Assembly: GCA_004431415.1 (NCBI GenBank) | Contig: QPMI01000457.1 | Location: 186,001-250,000 of the forward strand | Reading direction: 5' to 3' | Source of the DNA: Cyanophora paradoxa | Taxonomy: Eukaryota; Glaucocystophyceae; Cyanophorales; Cyanophoraceae | Length of the DNA: 64,000 nucleotides | In this document: one piece after another, positions 43,420 through 52,400 of the stretch | Layout of the letters: each line of letters starts with the position of its first letter | Position numbering within the stretch: position 1 is the stretch's first letter | Notes under the pieces: generated by a model | Told to the model about the DNA's origin: nothing | The model's database searches: none | Seen by the model: the letters and a program-made list of their open reading frames with translations, nothing else | Program-made: the position numbers and the translations under genes

Positions 43420-44706
43420 ATGCGCGAGTATCTCAGCATCAGTAGCCGTGATCGATCAGAGGGCTCGGCTCATTCCTATAAGGTGACCCTTCCAAAGCAA
43501 TACCACAATGTGAAGAGCATCGCTGTGCGACAGATCGAGTTTTCCAACACGATTCCCACGGTTCCAAGCCCTCAATTCTATACTGAAATCGGGGAGACGA
43601 AAGCCGATGATGCTAATACGATTTTCATATCATTTCTTTACCGATTTTCGAGCGGTCAGCTGAATGGTGCCACTCAGGAAATCAGAGATTCACAGGCAAC
43701 TGCAATATACGAAGCATACAAAGCGATCGATTTCGGCGACCAAGGCAACTATATACCGCCTGATTACCTAAACACTTTCAGAAGATATACCCGATACAGG
43801 GACGTAGCAATTACGATCCCTCCGGGCACATACTCCACTGGAACCGACCTTGCCACTGCAATCGATAACATCTTAACGAAAAATGGAACTGGCAACTACA
43901 TCAAGGATATGATCGACACAAAAATTAATCCAAGCTACGCATCGACAGGGGGAACCTTTTACCCGGTGGTGAGATGTCGTTTTGAGAGCACATTAAATGC
44001 TATATGCTTTTATTCGAGTGATTATGTCTACATAGCTTTCACGAAATATGGTCCGAGTAATGCCACTGGGTCTACTGCGAATGAAAGAAAGGTGCTCGCC
44101 TATCGCACGATGACTCTTCTCGGGTTTACATCGATCAGAGAGAATATAGTAATAGATCAATACAACGGATCGGGCTACACAGCCTTTGCTGGGAGTGGTG
44201 TCGTTTACTCAGCTGGTGATGCATTCCGCAATTATAATTCGACGGCTCTGGTCTTAGGCATAGCCGGAGGCACTGCCCCTGATTATACACCGGATAATGC
44301 AATAGTTTTAAAGATCACAGAGCCGGACTGCTCGCTTTTTACGACATGCACCGAGGCTACTAATGGATTCCTCGCTAAGATCCCGATTTCGAAAGGCACA
44401 GCCTATGCTGATGCTGAGCTAATTAATTATGGGGCGGATGCTTTCACGAAATACTTTAACACGCGCCTTTCGTTTGATAGTTTAACTGTGCAAATTCTCA
44501 CGGAGAGCGGTTATAGGTATTTCCTCGGAAGCTGCGAGCACACATTCATTTTGGAAATTACTATGGGAGTGGATGAGCCCGACGACGATTTACAGCGCAT
44601 TGTTAATAAGGGATTCGCGAAAATGCTATATGAGGACTACCCCCATTGCGGCAATTTAACGAATGCGTTGAGCGGGGTGGCTGTAAAAAATAATCCGTTC
44701 TTCTAA
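43420..44706 (+). CDS. Penton-like minor capsid protein 2, copy A
   Basis: 428 residues. I chose ATG 43420 (MREYLSISSRDRSEGSAHSY) because the signature SISSRDRSEG aligns with the family N-terminus and TAATAAAGA lies just upstream; the frame stays open further upstream only as antisense of the other penton gene. Matching features are KSIAVRQIEFSNTIP and a C-terminal HTFILEITMG. It is longer than its set-B partner (58456-59466), mostly through loops in the middle. It is followed 33 bp later by the MCP gene. Confidence 0.72.
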   Translation: MREYLSISSRDRSEGSAHSYKVTLPKQYHNVKSIAVRQIEFSNTIPTVPSPQFYTEIGETKADDANTIFISFLYRFSSGQLNGATQEIRDSQATAIYEAYKAIDFGDQGNYIPPDYLNTFRRYTRYRDVAITIPPGTYSTGTDLATAIDNILTKNGTGNYIKDMIDTKINPSYASTGGTFYPVVRCRFESTLNAICFYSSDYVYIAFTKYGPSNATGSTANERKVLAYRTMTLLGFTSIRENIVIDQYNGSGYTAFAGSGVVYSAGDAFRNYNSTALVLGIAGGTAPDYTPDNAIVLKITEPDCSLFTTCTEATNGFLAKIPISKGTAYADAELINYGADAFTKYFNTRLSFDSLTVQILTESGYRYFLGSCEHTFILEITMGVDEPDDDLQRIVNKGFAKMLYEDYPHCGNLTNALSGVAVKNNPFF

Positions 44707-44739
44707 AATAAATTTCTCAGCGGAAGATAAAAACGAAAT

Positions 44740-45702
44740 ATGGATCCCACGACCTCGCTTAGCCGCCTCACGCTCAAATCCGTCCTCGAAACCCCGGAGG
44801 ATTACAAGAGCATGCTTTTGGATCGCGGATTTATTGTTGGTGTCGACAAGCAATTCAAGCCTTCTCGTGTTGAGGTGCTCCCAATTGCGGATCCCGGCAA
44901 TCTGTTCTCCTCTACTGGTGCTACCACTCGTGTGGTCTTCTATCTCCCTCGCTACAATTGGTGCAATGGTATTAGCCTCCAAGTTACCATCCCATCGGCG
45001 AAGGCGCTGACTGCCATCGCCAAGACCTCGGCTGACTGCTCGGCTGATCTATTCAATACTGGATTCGTCCGCGGGCTTCCTGGCTCGTTTGTTCAGCGAG
45101 TCAGCATTAAATACGGGTCGTATGAGCAAATTATTCCCGCTGAGCGACTGGTAGATTACGCCTTCCTCGCTAACACTCCGGCTGAATTCGACCAAAAGAA
45201 GCGCAAGCATGGGCTGCATCTCGGACCGAAGGTAGAGGGCGGCAACCAAGCTGGCGGCATTTTTACCATGCGAATTCCAAGCTTCCTCGATGCTGGCGTG
45301 CCCATCGGTGCGCTCCCATCCGAAATCGCGGTCGAAGTATATTTCCAAACCCCTGCGCTTCTCGAAACTGCGGCGGTTCCTGGCGTTTACGCTCAGAATA
45401 ACACGACTGCAATTACTGCTGCCAACTCTACTGATGGCGAGACGACGCTTGCTGTTGCGGCTGCTTTCGGAAATATTAAGACCTTAGCTCACCCTAATGC
45501 CACTGCGATTTTCGATAGTGCGGCTCTCACATCTACACCTGCAATTGCGAATCTGGAAATGACGACCCCTCGTCTTATTATGGATGCTGTTAACATCGAT
45601 GAGGAAACGATGGGCGAAATCATTACTCGTGTTAAGACCTCTGGCATTGCCATCACACATAGTAAAATGCGGAGTTTTAACCCTCGGCTTAATCTTAATT
45701 GA
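44740..45702 (+). pseudogene. Major capsid protein, copy A, C-terminally truncated
   Basis: 320 residues that align from the first codon with the MCP at 59520-60886: TSLSRLTLKSVLETPED / TSTLQRLSLKEALTTPEE, LPRYNWCNG / LPRYNFCGK, VQRVSIKYGSYE / VQRLEITYGSYT and TPRLIMDAVNIDEE / SPRLYMHAINVSDE. Agreement ends at VKTSGIAI (about 45652), where a 31-bp inverted-repeat arm begins. The last ~16 residues are unrelated and about 150 residues of the second jelly roll are missing. MCPs of this size form double-jelly-roll capsomers; without the second barrel this copy should not assemble normally. Confidence 0.8.
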
Positions 45703-45941
45703 TTTTGTTGATATATCTCGTATATTCTATTTCAATCAATCGATAATCTGTGTATATCTTATCGAATATTCATTTATTTCGATTATTTTGTATTCTTTTC
45801 GATATTTTATCGTAAATTTCTCTTATTTTCCGATTAGTCTTACTGAGTCTATCGATAATCTGTATATATTTCCGAATAATATAACTGAATCTCAATTAGA
45901 TCTTGCCTCTGGTTAAAACTCCGCATTTTACTATGTGTGAT
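45652..45941. repeat. Perfect 31-bp inverted repeat flanking a 228-nt AT-rich loop
   Basis: Arms 45652-45682 (inside the MCP-A frame) and 45911-45941 are exact complements. The loop contains a repeated tcgataatctgt. The left arm starts exactly where homology to the full MCP ends. Confidence 0.92.
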
Positions 45942-47016
45942 TGGTCTAAAAGTTAATTGATTTAATCGATATTATATTCATGTACTTTCTCGATTAAATT
46001 TAATTAAATTTAATTCATTTAATCGGAAATATATCGCTAAACTCGATTAAGATCCATAAAAGATTCATTTGTTAAATAAAACAAATCGATCTCTTATTGA
46101 ATCCAATCGTAATTATACATGAAACTTATATGATTTTATCATTGTTTTGTTGAGTCTAAGGGGGGACCCTTAGGATTTTGGGTGTGACAGGTGTGACAGG
46201 TGTGACAGGTCAATCCCAAGGAAAGTCCTAGTGAGAAATTGATTTTTAAAATCCACGGGATAAACCTGTCACACCTGTCACACAAACCATATTCAGTAAG
46301 GACCTCATATATTGTGAAAATCTCAGTGTTAGTTGGTGTTAAATCTTTCAGGCAGCATTTATTTGTCAGGCATTAAATCTATCGATTTTCATAAAGTATT
46401 TTATTTTGGCTAAGTCATTGTTTGGATTAACAATGAAATTTCAATTTTATAAAAGTTTTCTAAAAAGGTGCCTGACAATGCCTGACATACTATATTAGTG
46501 CCTGACAACTATATTATAGTGCCTGACAAACCATATATGGTAATACTATATGTTATAACCTACTTTCTCAGTGTTAGTTGGTGTAGTTGATTCAAATAAT
46601 GCATTTTATACTCTGATTCATTGTTATTTCCTGTGAAATTTGAGTCAACTCAACCCACTTAGTCAACCCTTGCATTGAATTCGTAACAAAATCCATATAC
46701 TTTTACTACTTTTACGATTAATATGAGTCAACCTTGAGTCCACTTAAATAATAGGGTAATAGGGGGAATCAAGGGGAGATGCTGAGTGTTATTGTAAGGA
46801 AATCGAATAGTATTCGAAATACTTGACATTGCTTAATGTAGGGTGCATTCATATTTCGGCTACATCATACAGTAGAATTCTATTGTAACAAAAGCTACTG
46901 TAGAAAGAAAATCATTGTAGAAAGCTATTGTAGGAAAGGATATATTATATCCTTTTTTAACGATTGCCATTGTAATAAAAAAGGTAAATCACCCTGTTTA
47001 TCATTATAGAAACCCA
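45942..47016. other. AT-rich non-coding region between the two viral gene sets
   Basis: No protein-like frame. It contains tandem ggtgtgaca units (46181-46209) with an inverted counterpart at 46264-46283, four tgcctgaca iterons (46469, 46479, 46499, 46520) plus one inverted (46364), and a direct repeat ctcagtgttagttggtgt at 46322 and 46567. It looks regulatory or replicative, or is a junction between two viral genomes. Confidence 0.7.
46181..46584. repeat. Iteron-like cluster
   Basis: Three adjacent ggtgtgaca units, their inverted partners about 60 bp on, five tgcctgaca boxes in both orientations and an 18-bp direct repeat within 400 bp. The arrangement resembles replication-origin iterons or binding sites for a regulator, but no initiator gene is known here. 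Confidence 0.6.
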
Positions 47017-47415
47017 TCAAAACGGGAATCTATCATGTTTATGTCTCTCAGTCTTCTCAAATGTTAAGAAATTCATTGTTTTATCGATCTCATCTGCAAC
47101 TGCTTGTGTTTTATGCTGAGCTTCTTTACCACAACTGAATATATCAATTGCTAACATGCCTTCATTGGAATAACAATGAGCTGTGCAATGGCTTTCATCT
47201 AATAGCAGAACCAATGCAAAACCAGGAGGTGATAGTTTGCCATCAAATATCTCACAATGCTTATGAACAATCCTAATACCTTGTCTCAATACTGCTTGTT
47301 CAAGGGTTCCCATAATCCAATTACCTAGGAAGCTAACATGCTCATAACCTGTTGCTATAGCTGATTTAGCCTTGTAATCAAGCATAACATGAAAGCCTCT
47401 GTATTTAGTCTCCAT
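47017..47415 (-). CDS. speD: S-adenosylmethionine decarboxylase (bacterial short SpeD/SpeH type)
   Basis: 132 residues, the size of bacterial class 1b AdoMetDC. The family core is present as LDESHCTAHCYSNEG followed by MLAIDIFSCG. Ser75 (self-cleavage site that becomes the pyruvoyl cofactor), His80 and Cys95 have the same spacing as the catalytic Ser, His and Cys of the bacterial enzyme (S, +5, +20). The enzyme makes decarboxylated AdoMet, the aminopropyl donor for spermidine. It would act in the host cytoplasm, raising polyamines that can neutralise packaged DNA. It starts at ATG 47415, minus strand, at the left end of viral set B. Lineage unresolved; a phage or bacterial source is plausible. 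Confidence 0.85.
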   Translation of the reverse strand: METKYRGFHVMLDYKAKSAIATGYEHVSFLGNWIMGTLEQAVLRQGIRIVHKHCEIFDGKLSPPGFALVLLLDESHCTAHCYSNEGMLAIDIFSCGKEAQHKTQAVADEIDKTMNFLTFEKTERHKHDRFPF

Positions 47416-47438
47416 TAAGAATACCTTAGAAAAATTAA

Positions 47439-47711
47439 CTAGTCAAACCTAATGCAAATATCCCTATACTCTACTCTGATTGATGAAGTAGCTCTTTTCC
47501 TGTGTGCTTGACTCTTTCTTTTGTTACAGTCCCTGCAACCTGATCCCTTCACATGATTAAAGGGATAGGTAAGGATCACCTTATTACACTGCAAACATCT
47601 CACAGATACTTTCTCTTGAGCTTTGATGTAATGTGTCTCACTGTAATCGAATTTATCTTTACCATGAACTGTCATAGCAGCATCAATAAACTTTTTTGTT
47701 TTACTATCCAT
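47439..47711 (-). CDS. Stand-alone zinc-ribbon module related to the endonuclease at 60990
   Basis: 90 residues. It holds one module of the repeat seen three times in 60990-61919: FIDAAMTVHGKDKFDYSETH, then VRCLQCNK and GSGCRDCNKRK (two CxxC pairs). The nuclease domain is missing and the C-terminus is short and basic. It could be a decayed homing endonuclease or an independent DNA-binding protein. Confidence 0.6.
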   Translation of the reverse strand: MDSKTKKFIDAAMTVHGKDKFDYSETHYIKAQEKVSVRCLQCNKVILTYPFNHVKGSGCRDCNKRKSQAHRKRATSSIRVEYRDICIRFD

Positions 47712-47733
47712 ACTCTATATATAACCAATATTC

Positions 47734-48570
47734 TTATGGAGCAGTATCCTGTCCAAAAATGGGGAAATATCGATTTGTGCCATAATACTCAGCATAGGTA
47801 TTCTGCCTTGCAATAAAATCGGTTCTCTCTGCAAACATCACACACTTGTAGATACCAAACTTGGTGGCTCTCACTAGAAACTGATAGTCTTCCAAACCGA
47901 AATTGACTCCATGATAAGCAATACCGAAATTATCATATGGGGTGATCACTACTGCAAAGTTGGGAGTTCCACCTTCAACTTGGCATACAGCATAAACATC
48001 TGGTGGAATATCCACAACTACCTTGTAGTGGTCACCAATCTCAACAAGAGAGTCTACTACTGCTGTTTGTTCATTCACAACAATTGGGAATATCTTGATT
48101 ATATAGGGAGCATTCATGCTGGGGACATAGGTTCGAATTCTTGTGTTGGGATCAATGGGATTGGGTTGATCATTCACAAATAGAGGCGCTCCAACAGCCC
48201 CACCAACCCTAAGACCATCACCAATATAAGCTCCCCCCGATTTGCAGTTAATAGCTCCCGACCTAGATTCAAAAGAATAAGTAGACAGAGGATCTCCATA
48301 GCTATCTGGGTCTCCATAATGAGCAGAAAAGTTTGCATTGGTAACAAGTAGCTTAGTTGTCTTAACTAATCCATTATTTTTATCACATCTGAGTTCCTGC
48401 AATCTCAGTTTGTGGGTGGAACCAAAGGTGTTCATTGTAGGTTGGACCTCTGTGGATGGGAGACCCTCTACATCATCAAATGTAGCATGCTGCAGAACAT
48501 GGTTTGCTGGGGCAGCTAATGATAGCTGTGGTGTTATAATTCGCTCTATTGGTGTGGGTGCCTCTGCCAT
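47734..48570 (-). CDS. Viral fibre-like surface protein type 1, copy B
   Basis: 278 residues, the counterpart of 28931-29767 along its whole length: anchor PANHVLQHATFDDVEGLPSTE, LRLQELRCDKNNGLVKTT and LLVTNANF, then GGAYIGDGLRVGGA and a head with RIRTYVPSMNAPYI and LEDYQFLVRATKFGIYK. Unlike truncated fibre genes in set A it is intact, starting at ATG 48570. It is the distal member of a minus-strand fibre cluster and was probably co-expressed late with the capsid. Confidence 0.68.
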   Translation of the reverse strand: MAEAPTPIERIITPQLSLAAPANHVLQHATFDDVEGLPSTEVQPTMNTFGSTHKLRLQELRCDKNNGLVKTTKLLVTNANFSAHYGDPDSYGDPLSTYSFESRSGAINCKSGGAYIGDGLRVGGAVGAPLFVNDQPNPIDPNTRIRTYVPSMNAPYIIKIFPIVVNEQTAVVDSLVEIGDHYKVVVDIPPDVYAVCQVEGGTPNFAVVITPYDNFGIAYHGVNFGLEDYQFLVRATKFGIYKCVMFAERTDFIARQNTYAEYYGTNRYFPIFGQDTAP

Positions 48571-48593
48571 TTTACATTAAAGGGATATATCTT

Positions 48594-49439
48594 TTATGGG
48601 GTTGGGTCATCAATAATATCTGGCTCCATGTAAAACCCTGTAACTGAAAGAGTATCAGGAGTTACACCTCTAAGAGCTGATACAGCGGCTATATCTGTTC
48701 TCAAACCGATAAGAGTTATAGTATATAACCCAATATCTGTAACAAACAAGTCAAAGGTGAAATTATTATTATAAACACAGTAGCCATAACCGAAATGATT
48801 ATATCCCTGAACATTGAAATAGTATTTATGACCTACTTGATTGTTGTTGGCTCTACAAAGGGAAAGCATTGCAGATGGAATCGCAAGACCTCTCAGTACT
48901 CTTTTGGTTCCTTCAATTAATTCCGAGTTTTCAAGAGTAACAGTATATCCAATGTAAAATTGAATTAATGGCTGCTGTGCGACAGGAATATATAATCGAA
49001 TTCGTTGGGGGTCTTCCACATTTTGCTCTAGAGTATCTGGGACATCATTATACGAAATGGAGGATGAGAGTTGACCTGACACTCTGCAACCTCCCCCAAT
49101 AAATGCTCCTCCTGATCTCACAGTAACAGCAGCAGTATTCTTGTCGAAATCTAGGGCTTTCAGGGCAACACTGTAAGCATCAGGACCTCCATTTGTAGGC
49201 TGGAAGAAGTTAGCATTGGTGACAAGAAGTCGAGTTGTTTTAACCACACCAGAATTCTTATCAGCTCTCAGCTCTTTTACTCGAATAATCGAATTTTTAT
49301 CAAAGGAGTTACCATTGGAATTGGGTCTCTCTGTGGATTCTAAACCACGAACCTCATCATTTACTTCATGCTGGCGAAAATGCATTGCAGGGGATCCAAG
49401 GGAATATATAGGCAGTTGAACTCGATTATATTCACCCAT
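48594..49439 (-). CDS. Viral fibre-like surface protein type 2, copy B
   Basis: 281 residues from ATG 49439 (MGEYNRVQLPIYSLG). The frame extends 21 codons upstream, but that part overlaps the end of the giant fibre gene and AGTAAAAGA precedes 49439, so the inner start is preferred. The anchor (MHFRQHEVNDEVRGLESTE, IIRVKELRADKNSGVVKTT, LLVTNANFF) matches types 1 and 3; the C-terminal head (GGAFIGGGCRVSG, YYFNVQGYNHFGYGY) differs. It is the intact counterpart of the truncated 30368-30970. Confidence 0.68.
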   Translation of the reverse strand: MGEYNRVQLPIYSLGSPAMHFRQHEVNDEVRGLESTERPNSNGNSFDKNSIIRVKELRADKNSGVVKTTRLLVTNANFFQPTNGGPDAYSVALKALDFDKNTAAVTVRSGGAFIGGGCRVSGQLSSSISYNDVPDTLEQNVEDPQRIRLYIPVAQQPLIQFYIGYTVTLENSELIEGTKRVLRGLAIPSAMLSLCRANNNQVGHKYYFNVQGYNHFGYGYCVYNNNFTFDLFVTDIGLYTITLIGLRTDIAAVSALRGVTPDTLSVTGFYMEPDIIDDPTP

Positions 49440-49488
49440 TGCTTCTTTTACTAAGAAGGAAAGAAAAATAATGCGAAATATGCATTTA

Positions 49489-52400
49489 TTATGGGATTCC
49501 ATATGCTGTCCAATGGATTGTGCAAGTAATACTTCGACTTTCAGATAGAGTAGGGGATGCTATGAATGTCACATAAATTGTTGTATAGGTAGATGTGGAG
49601 TTTGAGATTCCAATTCTAAAATCTACATCCCCAGGGTTTGTTGCAGGAGTTCCTTCAAGTGTGGCAGTTACAACAGGTGTCTTAGTGTAAAAAGCAGGAT
49701 CCCAATTCAAAACCTGTGCATGCTGTGTTCTCTGACCTGCGCTTATAACACCACTTGTAGCCTGATATTTGCCTGATTTAAACCGCCTTTCCATATCATG
49801 CCATGAGGGGACTTGGCTAATTGTGTTGGTGGTTCCTGCATTCATTGCATAAAATGCCCTTGCATAAGCATTTCCTCTGCAGAGCAAGGTTTTATCATAG
49901 AAGTTTGCTGAATTGTGGAAGAACCAAGTTTCCTCATTTGTAGGCGATGCAGGGGCTACTATTTGACCTGATCCTACATACATAGTATTATTTGCAGTGA
50001 TTGTATTGGCTGTGAATGGGTCTAAACTTGGGAGATCTGTGATTTCTGATTTAGTATGAGTATGGGCGAAATCTGTAATATTTGCCTTTGTGTGAGTATG
50101 GGCAAAGTCGGTGATATCTGATTTAGTGTGAGAGTGAGGTCCGACAGTTGTAGAAGCTGTTGGTTTCCCATAAATGTTATCCCAATGCAAGAAGCCGCTA
50201 TGTGAGGATACAGTGGGGTTCTTGCTCCAACCTACAAGACCCACAAGATAAATCCTTCCTATTCGCCCTTGAACACCCACTTTACTCAGCCCTTCACAAT
50301 TCACTCCGACATATTGCCTATACTCTACACTTGGGTCACTACCAGGAGAATAAGCATTTACTCTCGAAAGTGTATAAGAATTCGTTGATGGATAAACTCC
50401 CACAACATCGAAGTATCTGCTATTATATTGACACACATAGAAGATATAGCATGTTTTCATTCCCGCAGGGACAGTCCATAACATCTTGTAGCCACTACAA
50501 TCTTCATCACCAGAAGCCCATGTGTTTGCTCCTGAGTAAGGAGATATAAATGTGAAAAATCTCCAATCGCCTGTGCGATCTGTTGAAAGACCATTTGTGG
50601 CATCAAAGTTGATGGGGGATGTGTATGTTGGTTTATTTATCAGATCATCGTAATTTCCTGTCGTTGCAACAGTTGCAAGATTAGGTCTATCTGTGATATT
50701 TGACCAAGCATGAGTATGGGTTGCAGGAGGGAATGTTAAAGGTTTATCTGTGATATTGTTCCATGCATGACTGTGAGTTTGAAGTGCAACACCCAATTCG
50801 GTTTCATCTATATAATTTTTGCTTTGCAGGTAATCGTCTGTGACCACACCTGAAAGGGTCTCGTTGTGCAGGTTTTTAGCCGCCATTCTCTGATTGGCTT
50901 CAATAGCCCCACCTGATAGCGTTTTAATCCAAGCGATCTCAGCTTTACTGTAATTATCAGTTGGTTGCCCAACAAGTGGAATATAATTGAGTTTATCCCG
51001 AGTGAAAACTATCTTAGGTCTTGATCCATCCAAGCTGCTTACATCTGTCACATTCACATGGACAGCTGCTGAGAAGTCTTGATAACCCGCAGGATTGGAG
51101 GGAACACCGAACCCATCCTTTGGAATATCGTTTTTGTAATAGCTTGTCACATAGATATTCGGGAAAGTGTCACCCGGGTTAACATACGCCATATCTTGCA
51201 CTCGGAATTGAGGCAAGCTTCGGACAAATAGAGGTCCTGTCATTGCACTGCCCGCATCAGCCCCTTTGAGGTGAACATAATGCTCATTCAAAATAGTTCT
51301 TTCCGCAATATTGCAGGATTTATAAAGGGAAACCCCCATATTCACAGGTTCGACCTTTGAGAATTCAGGTTGGTTATTGATCTCATCCCATGTATGCTCA
51401 TGGGTTGCAGGTGGGAATATTGAAGGTCTATCTGTGATATTCGACCAAGCATGAGTGTGGTTTTGTATCCATCCCTGCACCACATTGGATGTTGTGTAGT
51501 TTGGAATTATAGCGTTTGAACCTACTATTAAATTTTTAATGTGGACATAGTCAGAAGAAATTCGCAGATTTTCGGGATAATAAAGCGATTGCGTTTTTGG
51601 GAAGCCGTAATAATCCTGAATATAGTATCTCACCCTTTGCTTCTCTTCAAACGTTAATGCTCTATTGAAAATGATGTATTCGGCTATATCACCTATGAAA
51701 TAGTTAACACCCATCCTACTGAAAGTTGAAGGTGGAAGGTAATTTGTTCCTGTAAAGGTTCCTACATCTTGTCCTCTGATTCCAAAGGTTATAGCATTAG
51801 AAGTTATGGTGGTGTCCCAATAATTGGCTGAGTGTGAGGCATAGTTAGTATTTACTCTTGGAGCTGGGTAACTCACCCCATTGCTCGTAAATGAATACAA
51901 GCCAAATAATAAGGAGTTTACATAGCCAAACTCTATTTTATGGGTTCCATCAGGAGAACCAAAATCTAAATGAACTGTTTGCCAATTTGGTGCAGAGTAG
52001 TGACTACCTACATAGAACAGTGTCATGCCCTCTGACCAATCAACGGATACATTATAGTTAATGAATGCCGAGGCAGTATATCCACCTGACTTTCTTACTA
52101 CTTTTTGGTTGTTGAATAAAGGATTTGCTACGACAGCACCACTGCTCCCGAAAAATGGGAATGTTATCCCTGAAATAAACGGAACAGCTGATGTTGCCCT
52201 ATTGGGGATGAACTGTGACTGAGGATTTGTATTAACAGGAAGCCCATCCATTCTCATTGTTAAAAGGCATTTCGGTGTGGTTTTGGCAGGGTCAGTGTTG
52301 GAAGTAATGGGGTAATAGGGTGGATCATAGTAGACATCGATTTCTGTATTTCCGTCTCCTATTTTCAGCTTTCCCTTCACATTCAGGTTACATGTAACTG

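Noticed and set aside
46181-46584. Possible CRISPR array
   Set aside because: Boxes are only 9 bp, irregularly spaced, occur in both orientations and have no unique spacers of constant length.
28931-49439. Prophage or bacterial contamination as the source of fibre genes
   Set aside because: Double-jelly-roll MCP, penton pair and A32-like ATPase, no ribosome-binding sites, and a host-like retroposon inside the block argue for an endogenous eukaryotic DNA virus.
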